A stretch of 5,221 nt of DNA from Candidatus Aenigmatarchaeota archaeon (lineage in GTDB: Archaea > Aenigmatarchaeota > Aenigmatarchaeia > CG10238-14). The notes below the pieces were generated by a model. It was given only the letters and a program-made list of their open reading frames with translations, ran no database searches and was not told the origin of the DNA. Shown here piece after piece: positions 1 to 5,221 of the stretch. Where the stretch lies: NCBI GenBank assembly GCA_017610225.1, contig JAFCCM010000095.1, forward strand, positions 1 to 5,221, in the 5' to 3' direction. Position numbers and translations under genes: made by a program. How positions within the stretch are numbered: position 1 is the first letter of the stretch; every line of letters begins with the position of its first letter.

Positions 1-135
1 TTATACACAGGTAACATGAAACGACGTCCTATCAATAAACCCTTCATTAATACAATTGTCAGCCTTCATGATAAATTTGTGAAAGAAATGTTAACCCGAA
101 ATATAAAACACAATACTCCTCTTAAATCAATCTAA
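1..135 (+). CDS. 3' end of an unrecognised gene (partial)
   Basis: Frame 1 is open from the first base of the window to a TAA at 133-135, giving 44 C-terminal residues that begin LYTGNMKRRP and end NTPLKSI. The fragment is basic (many Lys, Arg and His) with no Cys and no membrane segment. I recognise no family in it. An ATG at 16-18 could in principle start a 39-codon gene, but no ribosome site precedes it (the upstream bases are ACACAGGTAAC), so the C-terminus of a longer protein is the better reading. It has the same orientation as everything downstream, and about 100 bases separate it from the next gene. Confidence 0.6.
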   Translation, partial: LYTGNMKRRPINKPFINTIVSLHDKFVKEMLTRNIKHNTPLKSI

Positions 136-139
136 TTTT

Positions 140-167
140 AATAAACCCTATACTATATATATAAATT
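140..167 (+). promoter_or_regulatory. Candidate promoter upstream of the 479-residue gene and RNA ligase
   Basis: The spacer contains CTATACTAT at 148-156 (holding the -10-like hexamer TATACT) followed by TATAAATT at 160-167, which resembles the T4-type late promoter element TATAAATA. AATAA precedes CTATACTAT by 3 bases. I see no good -35 hexamer at 16-18 bases, so a host sigma-70 promoter is only weakly supported. The same 9-mer, also close to an AATAA and a TATAAAT element, occurs in the only other sizeable gap of the window (3048-3069), which argues for a shared phage promoter type. The exact start point cannot be fixed from sequence. Confidence 0.45.
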
Positions 168-223
168 ACTGAAAAGGGATTTTATAAATTTTTTTATATG
201 TGGAATAATTTTTTAAAAAGAAT

Positions 224-230
224 AAGGAGG
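224..230 (+). promoter_or_regulatory. Ribosome binding site that decides the TTG start at 238
   Basis: AAGGAGG is a full match to the anti-Shine-Dalgarno core and ends 7 bases before TTG at 238-240. This ideal spacing supports the non-ATG start. No in-frame ATG with a comparable ribosome site lies nearby. Confidence 0.85.
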
Positions 231-237
231 TATATTT

Positions 238-1677
238 TTGATAAAGTTTGAGCAACAAGGACCTAAGATATGGAACATTATTTATGGTGAACAAAAACCA
301 ATCACGTTAAAACTCTTGCCATCTTCTGTTACAAATAAATATTATATTGTAACACATTTTATTGAAAGAGTCGCCGAGTATCACGGAGAGACATTCAGCG
401 ATTGGTTTATAGAACTATTAGAGAATTGTAATGATTCTGAAAAAAGGACTGCAGCAATTTTTGATGCTATTGAACCTATTAAGACATTCTCAGATACCTA
501 TTTAGATTCTCTTGCTATTGATTACTCACAGTTTGTTGATGAATCAAAAGTAAAAAAGAATTCTATTTTATTCAGAGCACACGAGATTCAAGATATTATC
601 AGATTGTCTTGTTATCTTAAAATCTATTCTGTAATATCAAACAATGAAGAATTAAAATTGGGTAAAAAATTACATAGGGATGTTTATAATAAATTCACGA
701 CCAAAATAATTGAAACCGAAATTGTTTCAAAGATATTTGATGTTGTGAAAACAAAAACATTCCGTTATAATCTTACTGACAGATTCATGTGGGATTATAT
801 CAAAACAATTCAATGTAAGGATATTGGCATTCATATTATTGAAATTTTTAATTTTATTATGAATAATATTATTATTCTTTGTGAAGAGGATAAAAATCCA
901 ATTACTTATTTTGTTGGAGTTATTGATGAATCTGTTAAATGGTTTTTACGTTCTGTCTATAAAGGAACTATCGTTTATGATGATGAAATCGCAACAGAAG
1001 ATATTCATGGAACCCATATTAATAATTTAAGAACTTATAGTTTTAATGATACACTTGGTCGATTGAAAGGAATTGCATTTGAGAAAATTTATGAGCAATT
1101 GGATCAAGAAAATATTATGACTATAAATGATCAAACAGATCAATATATTATAGATTTCAACAATCGGTTATCAAATATTAATTATATATCTCCTCTTTGT
1201 GCATGTCTTGTATTTCCATTGTTATCAAAGATCACACAAATATCATATGTTCATTTTAAAACTATTTCACCTGAGCATTCAGCAGTACTATCATATTATT
1301 TGAATCGTTTATTGGGGAAAGTTTTTAAAACTGAATATAAGAATCTGTTTGCATTATTGGATTATTATCCTGAATCACAACCATCATTAAATACTACATA
1401 TAAAATTAAGTCAGTTCATGACTTTATTGATATCCAGGATAAAACTAAAAACTTTTATGGATTTAATGCTAAGATTTTTCCACATAAAATTCTCTGTCAC
1501 TTTGTTGGTAGGGTATCAAGAATTAATTTTAGCAATCTTTTAACAGGAAAAAAATTATCTGGAATACCATTGAGTAAGGTTGAAGCAAATATGATTCATT
1601 TTTATACTATGTTATTTTCCGGAAAAATTCAACCGAAGATTGATGAAATGGTATTGTTGATGAATGGAGATTTTTAA
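238..1677 (+). CDS. Unknown 479-residue protein, first gene of the RNA ligase operon
   Basis: I do not recognise this protein. It starts with TTG, supported by AAGGAGG seven bases upstream, and ends with TAA at 1675-1677. It is soluble-looking and appears largely helical, rich in Ile, Asn, Lys and aromatic residues. There is no signal peptide and no convincing membrane segment; the most hydrophobic stretches, near residues 196-215 and 317-340, are broken by polar residues. I see no nucleotide-binding P-loop, no zinc-binding Cys cluster and no recognisable catalytic motif. The RNA ligase gene begins 2 bases after its stop, so the two are almost certainly co-transcribed from the promoter region near 140-167. 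Isoleucine is mostly ATT, as expected of resident genes here. A role linked to RNA repair, transcription or virion assembly is possible, but nothing in the sequence chooses between them. That it is a real gene is very likely; its function is unknown. Confidence 0.9.
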   Translation: MIKFEQQGPKIWNIIYGEQKPITLKLLPSSVTNKYYIVTHFIERVAEYHGETFSDWFIELLENCNDSEKRTAAIFDAIEPIKTFSDTYLDSLAIDYSQFVDESKVKKNSILFRAHEIQDIIRLSCYLKIYSVISNNEELKLGKKLHRDVYNKFTTKIIETEIVSKIFDVVKTKTFRYNLTDRFMWDYIKTIQCKDIGIHIIEIFNFIMNNIIILCEEDKNPITYFVGVIDESVKWFLRSVYKGTIVYDDEIATEDIHGTHINNLRTYSFNDTLGRLKGIAFEKIYEQLDQENIMTINDQTDQYIIDFNNRLSNINYISPLCACLVFPLLSKITQISYVHFKTISPEHSAVLSYYLNRLLGKVFKTEYKNLFALLDYYPESQPSLNTTYKIKSVHDFIDIQDKTKNFYGFNAKIFPHKILCHFVGRVSRINFSNLLTGKKLSGIPLSKVEANMIHFYTMLFSGKIQPKIDEMVLLMNGDF

Positions 1678-1679
1678 AC

Positions 1680-2990
1680 ATGAAATTTAAAAAACCTGAA
1701 AATCCAAACTATTGTGCCACTATCGCTGAAATAAAAAACATAGTTGAATTGTCCAATTGCGATAACATTCAAGGAACAATAATTTTTGGCAATCAAGTTA
1801 TAGTAGGTAAAGATTCCCAAGTCGGAGATGTTGGAGTTTATTTTCCTGTGGAAACTCAATTGAGTCATGAGTATGTATCAGAGAATAATTTATATAGACA
1901 TACCGATCGAAATAAAGATGAAACTCAAAAAGGTTATATGGAAGACAATCGCCGAGTAAAAACTATGAGATTCAGACAAAATAAATCTTGTGGTTTATTT
2001 ATACCATTAAATTCCCTGTCGTTTTGTTTTGATATTAATAAATTTGAAATAGGAGATATATTTGATGAAATAAAAGAGACCAAAATCTGTAAAAAATATA
2101 TTGTTAAAAAGCAACAAAAATTACCAGGAAGCAAAAGACAAAGACGTCACCTTAAAAAATCAAAAACTATTGAAGGTCAATTTAGATTTCATTCAGATAC
2201 ACAGCAATTGGGTAAGAATCTTCATAGATTTGCCAAGAGTGATATAATCAGCATCTCATATAAACTTCATGGAACATCGGTAATTATTTCAAATATATTA
2301 TGTAAAAAAGAAATCAATATTTTTTACAAGATACTCAGATGGTTGAATATCAAAGTTGTTGATACTGAATATGATAATCTCTATTCTTCACGTAAAGTTA
2401 TTAAAAATGATGATATGTCAAGTATAAAACAAAGCTTTTATAATGAAGATATATGGGGATTGGCCAATGAAAGATTGAAAAAATTTCTTCTTGATGGTTT
2501 GACTATCTATGCTGAAGTAGTTGGTTATTTACCGACCGGACAAGCAATTCAAAAAGGTTATGATTATGGGTGTCATATGGGTGAATTTGATATTTATATT
2601 TATCGGATAACATATACAAATGTTTCCGGTAATATATTTGAGTTTTCTGCCCGTCAAGTTCAAGAATGGTGTAAAAATCGAGGTCTGAATCCTGTACCTC
2701 AAATCTATTATGGGACAGCACAAACTATATTTAGAATAAATAGTCAAGGTGGATTTGTAAGACATTATAATGAAAATTTACTATTTTCTGAAAATTTTCT
2801 AAATGTATTAACCGGAATGTTTTTAGAAAAAGAGTGTTATATGTGCAAAAATGAAGTTCCAGCAGAAGGTATTGTTGTTAGAAGGGAAATCAATGATTTT
2901 GAAGCTTATAAATTAAAAAGCTTTAGATTTCTTGAAAGAGAAACAAAACTATTAGATAAAGGCGAAGAAGATATTGAAGAACAGAACTAA
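1680..2990 (+). CDS. RNA ligase, DRB0094/Rnl5-like, ATP-dependent
   Basis: Predicted ATP-dependent RNA ligase: it would transfer AMP from ATP to an active-site lysine, then to a 5'-phosphate end, then seal to a 3'-OH. Residues 10-110 resemble the N-terminal OB-type domain of the DRB0094 family (Deinococcus radiodurans RNA ligase), including VGKDSQVGDVGVYFPVETQL at 42-61. The nucleotidyltransferase motifs are all present: motif I KLHGTS at 195-200 (nucleophile Lys195), an SRK at 237-239 (Ia), YAEVVG at 277-282 (III), FDIYIYRI at 303-310 (IIIa), EGIVVR at 396-401 (IV) and YKLKSF at 410-415 (V, Lys411 and Lys413). It is longer than the roughly 340-residue Deinococcus enzyme. The extra length includes a very basic stretch at about 133-163, between the OB and ligase domains, and an acidic tail (GEEDIEEQN). 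The ATG at 1680 has TGGAGA 9 bases upstream, inside the previous gene. A terminator follows at once. In phages such enzymes typically repair tRNAs or other RNAs cut by host defences; that role is inferred here. Confidence 0.92.
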   Translation: MKFKKPENPNYCATIAEIKNIVELSNCDNIQGTIIFGNQVIVGKDSQVGDVGVYFPVETQLSHEYVSENNLYRHTDRNKDETQKGYMEDNRRVKTMRFRQNKSCGLFIPLNSLSFCFDINKFEIGDIFDEIKETKICKKYIVKKQQKLPGSKRQRRHLKKSKTIEGQFRFHSDTQQLGKNLHRFAKSDIISISYKLHGTSVIISNILCKKEINIFYKILRWLNIKVVDTEYDNLYSSRKVIKNDDMSSIKQSFYNEDIWGLANERLKKFLLDGLTIYAEVVGYLPTGQAIQKGYDYGCHMGEFDIYIYRITYTNVSGNIFEFSARQVQEWCKNRGLNPVPQIYYGTAQTIFRINSQGGFVRHYNENLLFSENFLNVLTGMFLEKECYMCKNEVPAEGIVVRREINDFEAYKLKSFRFLERETKLLDKGEEDIEEQN

Positions 2991-3024
2991 AATAGTGGGG
3001 GCTAGTTCCCCCATTATTTTTTTT
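2991..3024 (+). terminator. Rho-independent terminator after the RNA ligase
   Basis: The left arm AATAGTGGGGG (2991-3001) pairs with the right arm CCCCCATTATT (3008-3018) through 11 pairs including one G-U, around the 6-base loop CTAGTT. It is followed by an 8-T run (3017-3024) that overlaps the end of the stem. The hairpin begins directly after the TAA stop at 2988-2990 and separates the RNA ligase operon from the polymerase operon. It is the only strong hairpin of this kind that I see in the window. Confidence 0.95.
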
Positions 3025-3047
3025 GTTTATGAATATTTAGAACAAAA

Positions 3048-3069
3048 TATAAATAATACGCTATACTAT
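3048..3069 (+). promoter_or_regulatory. Candidate phage promoter upstream of the 148-residue gene, HNH gene and beta' gene
   Basis: TATAAATA (3048-3055) is an exact match to the T4-type late promoter -10 element. CTATACTAT (3061-3069), preceded by AATAA at 3052-3056, repeats the 9-mer at 148-156. No strong -35 box is visible. If TATAAATA were the -10 element, transcription would start near 3061-3063 and give a leader of about 28 bases. If TATACT (3062-3067) were used, the leader would be only about 15 bases and would begin at the ribosome site. A promoter is needed here because a strong terminator ends just upstream. Confidence 0.55.
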
Positions 3070-3074
3070 TTGCT

Positions 3075-3080
3075 AGGAGG
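3075..3080 (+). promoter_or_regulatory. Ribosome binding site for the 148-residue gene
   Basis: AGGAGG ends 9 bases before the ATG at 3090 and fixes that start. It is one of the two strongest ribosome sites in the window; each stands at the head of an operon. Confidence 0.85.
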
Positions 3081-3089
3081 TTATATAAA

Positions 3090-3536
3090 ATGGCCAAAAA
3101 AGAATTATATAGACTGGAAGAATTAATCAGAACAGCTACGAACCATCTATTAACAGATAAAGAAAAAATTGGATATCTTATGAATCCTGAGTTAAAACAG
3201 AGATTATATGGAAAATTCCCAGAATGTTTCATTTCATTAAAAAGAATGGGACGAGATACTTCTGCATATCTCCTGCCGCTTTGTAATCGTGCGGCTGTAA
3301 TGGATCCCATGGTAATTAATATTTCATATAAAATGGTAGGAAAACTTTTGTCAGATTCTTCTGGTATGTTTGATATAAATGATCTACAAACAATTTTTGA
3401 TAAATTGACAAGACTTAAAGATCGCTATGACAAAGAAACACCCAAACCTGCTGCACAAGCTGGCAGAAAAGCTGTGGTAACAAGAATGTTTAATAATATT
3501 AAGGGACACTTAACATCTATAAATCAAAAGGACTAA
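3090..3536 (+). CDS. Unknown 148-residue basic protein heading the RNA polymerase operon
   Basis: I do not recognise a family. The protein is small, basic and probably mainly helical: N-terminal helix-like charged segment (about 3-30), a middle region with Cys46 and Cys65, a segment with spaced hydrophobic residues at about 75-115, then a Pro/Ala-rich linker (TPKPAAQAGRK, 117-127) and a short basic C-terminal segment ending NQKD. There is no membrane segment, signal peptide or obvious zinc cluster. The start at ATG 3090 follows AGGAGG at ideal distance, directly after the candidate promoter. It is followed by 3 bases and the HNH gene, then by beta'; if the HNH gene is an insertion, this gene was originally adjacent to the polymerase gene. 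That placement makes a transcription-related role worth testing, but the sequence itself does not show one. Confidence 0.88.
   Translation: MAKKELYRLEELIRTATNHLLTDKEKIGYLMNPELKQRLYGKFPECFISLKRMGRDTSAYLLPLCNRAAVMDPMVINISYKMVGKLLSDSSGMFDINDLQTIFDKLTRLKDRYDKETPKPAAQAGRKAVVTRMFNNIKGHLTSINQKD
3528..3532 (+). promoter_or_regulatory. Ribosome binding site for the HNH endonuclease gene
   Basis: AAGGA ends 7 bases before the ATG at 3540 and overlaps the last codons of the 148-residue gene. It implies translation from the shared operon transcript; no separate promoter is seen. Confidence 0.6.
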
Positions 3537-3539
3537 TTT

Positions 3540-4655
3540 ATGAAATTATGTGAATATGGTTGTGGTCAAGAAGCTAAATATCAGTTTAAAAATGGAAAAT
3601 GGTGTTGTAGTAACAGTCATAAATCATGCTTGGGGTTTATTAAATTGAGACCTAAAACTCGCCAAAAAAATAAACCAGAAATCATAAAAAATAATCATTA
3701 CATCTGTGAATATGGTTGTAACGAAATTGCAAAATATAAATTAAAAAATGGCAAGTATTGTTGTAGTACACATTGGAAAAAATGCTCTTATCAAAAAACT
3801 TTACAATCTATAAAGTATAAAACATTAAATATACTTAATGAACTATTAAAAATAAAACTTTATAAAAAATATATTGCTGAAAATAAACTATGTGATTATG
3901 GATGTGGCAACAAAGGAAAATATTTATTTAAAAATGGAAAATTTTGTTGTCAACCCTTTCATTCACAATGCTCTAATATAAGACAAAATAATAAAGAAAA
4001 ATGTTTAGGAAATAACAATCATTTTTATGGACAAACACATACAACAAATACCATACAACTAATGAAAATAAATAGCAAATTAACCATACCTAAAATTAAA
4101 AATAAATATCCATTCTTTTCACAGATTGAAGAAATGCGATACAATCCAGATAAACTTGAAGAAAAAGAAATTCAAGTTTATTGTAAAAATCATGATTGTA
4201 AAAATTCAAAAGAACAAGGTGGGTGGTTTACTCCAAAATCTAGACAATTATATGAAAGAATAAGACAACTTGAATCTCCAGAAGGAAATGATGGATCTTA
4301 TTTTTACTGCTGTGAAGAATGTAAAGATGAATGTATTTTATATGGATTACATTCTGACCCATATAAAGAAAAAACTGAAACCCCATATACCCAAGAAGAA
4401 TATAATATATGGAAACAAGTAGTTTTAGAACAAGATACTTATGAATGTCAATATTGTGGATCAAAAGAAGATCTACATTGCCACCATATACATCCAGTAA
4501 AAACACATCCACATTTATCATTAGATCCAATGAATGGAATAGTTTTATGTAAAGAATGTCATTATGAAATAGGACATAAAATAGGAACAGAATGTTCTAC
4601 TGGTTATCTAGCTAATATAAATCAAAATGGATGTAATTTGGGGATTCACATATGA
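3540..4655 (+). CDS. Free-standing HNH homing-type endonuclease with three Cys-rich finger repeats
   Basis: Predicted site-specific DNA endonuclease of the phage HNH homing type. The C-terminal HNH domain (about residues 285-348) has a CQYC pair (Cys303, Cys306), the HHIH block (His315, His316, His318), Asn332 and CKECH (Cys337, Cys340, His341): the four Cys should hold structural zinc, while the His/Asn residues form the metal-dependent active site. Before it is another Cys cluster (Cys215, Cys220, Cys257, Cys258, Cys261, Cys265) around a WFTP segment, familiar to me from phage HNH proteins. LGNNNHFYGQTHT at 156-168 resembles the NUMOD3 DNA-binding motif. The first 144 residues carry three repeats of spacing C-x3-C-x13-CC-x6-C, likely zinc-dependent DNA-recognition modules. 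Isoleucine is mostly ATA (16 of 26 by my count), unlike the ATT-rich neighbours, which suggests separate acquisition. Its stop overlaps the beta' start (ATGA, 4652-4655). All domains appear intact, so it is probably active. Confidence 0.92.
   Translation: MKLCEYGCGQEAKYQFKNGKWCCSNSHKSCLGFIKLRPKTRQKNKPEIIKNNHYICEYGCNEIAKYKLKNGKYCCSTHWKKCSYQKTLQSIKYKTLNILNELLKIKLYKKYIAENKLCDYGCGNKGKYLFKNGKFCCQPFHSQCSNIRQNNKEKCLGNNNHFYGQTHTTNTIQLMKINSKLTIPKIKNKYPFFSQIEEMRYNPDKLEEKEIQVYCKNHDCKNSKEQGGWFTPKSRQLYERIRQLESPEGNDGSYFYCCEECKDECILYGLHSDPYKEKTETPYTQEEYNIWKQVVLEQDTYECQYCGSKEDLHCHHIHPVKTHPHLSLDPMNGIVLCKECHYEIGHKIGTECSTGYLANINQNGCNLGIHI
3549..3971 (+). repeat. Three tandem-type coding repeats (Cys-rich finger modules) within the HNH gene
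   Basis: Modules lie at 3549-3629, 3705-3785 and 3891-3971 (protein residues 4-30, 56-82, 118-144), separated by A-rich linkers. All three share C-x3-C-x13-CC-x6-C, the CxYGC opening, a K-x-x-KNGK core and a His between the last Cys pair and the final Cys. DNA identity survives in patches: TGTGAATATGGTTGT is identical in modules 1 and 2, and TTTAAAAATGGAAAAT in modules 1 and 3. They probably arose by internal duplication. Confidence 0.85.
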
Positions 4656-5221
4656 AATTAAAATTTTTAAATATGGAGCAGTTTAACAAAGGATTGACAC
4701 CTGTGACAACCACTGAATTAAAAACCAGAGCTGGAGAATACCACCAAGATGGTCTTTTTTCAGAAAAAATTTTTGGGATCGAGGGGTCACTTGACCGAAG
4801 TAAACGATATTCGTTTATACAACTTAATGCTACGATTGTACATCCAGCAGCATATAAGTTACTTATTCGTATTGATAGGAGAATTGAAAAGTTCTTAAAT
4901 ACGGAGAAATCATTTTCTTTAAATTCACAAAACCAATTAATATTAGATGATAAGGGTGTGAGTGGAATGTCAGAATTTATTAAAATGTATCCAAACATAG
5001 AATTAAAAGCAGGAACCCCCGCAAGAGAAAAAATCATTAAAGTAATTGAAGATGCTTATAAACAAGGAGCTTTATTTATAAATACTGTGCCAATTATTCC
5101 CCCCGACCTTCGTCCAATGTATGAAGATCAAAGCGGAAATCTTGTAATTGACGAAATTAATAATGTTTATCTAAACATAATGAGAAAAGCCTCTCAGGTT
5201 AAAAGTGTTGGTTCTGGAAGC
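4652..5221 (+). CDS. DNA-directed RNA polymerase beta' subunit, N-terminal part, phage-type (partial)
   Basis: The first 190 codons of a beta'-like chain of a multisubunit RNA polymerase; the frame is open to the last base. Recognisable landmarks in cellular order: DGLFSEKIFG at 33-42 (compare the DGLFCxRIFGP region of bacterial beta'), the basic RSKRYSFIQLN at 49-59, an IVHP segment at 62-65, NTVPIIPPDLRP at 144-155 (the highly conserved VxPPDLRP segment before the lid), and INNVYLNIMRKASQVK at 169-184, which corresponds to the start of the clamp helices. The region is shorter than in bacteria, and the four-Cys zinc ribbon expected after IFG is absent: this fragment has no Cys at all. The catalytic DFDGD motif would lie beyond the window. 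The start at ATG 4652 is fixed by an in-frame TAA at 4634-4636 and GGGGA (4640-4644) 7 bases upstream. Translational coupling with the HNH gene is likely. It could be a full-length beta' or, as in phiKZ-like phages, a split half. Confidence 0.9.
   Translation, partial: MKLKFLNMEQFNKGLTPVTTTELKTRAGEYHQDGLFSEKIFGIEGSLDRSKRYSFIQLNATIVHPAAYKLLIRIDRRIEKFLNTEKSFSLNSQNQLILDDKGVSGMSEFIKMYPNIELKAGTPAREKIIKVIEDAYKQGALFINTVPIIPPDLRPMYEDQSGNLVIDEINNVYLNIMRKASQVKSVGSGS

Noticed and set aside
16..135. A separate 39-codon gene starting at ATG 16.
   Set aside because: There is no ribosome site upstream and the frame is open to the window edge, so it is better read as the end of a longer gene.
145..195. CCCT at 146-149 can pair with AGGG at 175-178, with a T-run at 189-195: a possible terminator for the upstream partial gene.
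   Set aside because: There are only four solid pairs, a large AT-rich loop and about 10 bases between stem and T-run. This is too weak in such AT-rich sequence.
2503..2765. Two overlapping minus-strand frames of 72 and 78 codons.
   Set aside because: They lie opposite the RNA ligase catalytic region (motifs III and IIIa), overlap each other, and have no supporting start signals.
3014..3310. A 98-codon minus-strand frame spanning the gap and the 148-residue gene.
   Set aside because: It would run opposite the candidate promoter, the ribosome site and the start of a well-supported forward gene, and would end in the terminator T-run. There is no ribosome site.
3540..4655. The HNH gene as part of an intein or intron-borne element.
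   Set aside because: It has its own start and ribosome site, and the beta' gene begins with a true N-terminus after it. An in-frame stop at 4634-4636 blocks any upstream extension of beta', and I see no splice-block motifs or intron structure.
4612..5037. A 141-codon open frame on the minus strand.
   Set aside because: It lies almost wholly opposite the beta' gene, whose forward frame carries conserved motifs. There is no ribosome site and the protein has no recognisable features, so it is a shadow frame.
1..5221. tRNA genes, CRISPR arrays, insertion sequence ends.
   Set aside because: I found no cloverleaf-like segment, no regularly spaced direct repeats with spacers and no terminal inverted repeats. 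The window is nearly all coding, with only two gaps of about 100 bases.

Overview
This is an AT-rich, gene-dense, single-strand-oriented window that looks like part of the genome of a large tailed double-stranded DNA phage, or a closely phage-like element. Three things point that way. An RNA ligase, a free-standing HNH homing-type endonuclease and a divergent multisubunit RNA polymerase beta' chain lie within 5 kb. Genes are packed with gaps of 2-3 bases or a 4-base overlap. The beta' gene lacks parts that cellular beta' chains carry. Strong AGGAGG-type ribosome sites show a host that uses Shine-Dalgarno initiation; the host itself cannot be named from this sequence.

Layout: (1) 1-135 is the 3' end of an unrecognised gene. 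(2) 136-237 is a short AT-rich spacer with promoter-like sequence and a strong ribosome site. (3) 238-2990 is a two-gene operon: a 479-residue protein of unknown function (TTG start), then, 2 bases later, a 436-residue RNA ligase of the DRB0094/Rnl5 type with all nucleotidyltransferase motifs intact. (4) A textbook Rho-independent terminator at 2991-3024 closes that operon. (5) 3025-3089 holds a second promoter-like region, sharing a 9-base motif with the first. (6) 3090 to the window end is a second operon: an unknown 148-residue protein, an HNH endonuclease with three identically spaced Cys-rich finger repeats, and, overlapping it by 4 bases, the first 190 codons of the RNA polymerase beta' gene, which runs out of the window.

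Taken together, the genes suggest a phage that brings its own transcription enzyme and an RNA-repair ligase. The HNH gene looks like a later arrival: its isoleucine codon use differs from its neighbours', and it sits directly in front of the polymerase gene, a highly conserved type of target that homing endonucleases often flank. Without it, the 148-residue gene would lie directly upstream of beta'. The two unknown proteins (479 and 148 residues) are the best places to look for new function, because one is tied to RNA ligase and the other to RNA polymerase.
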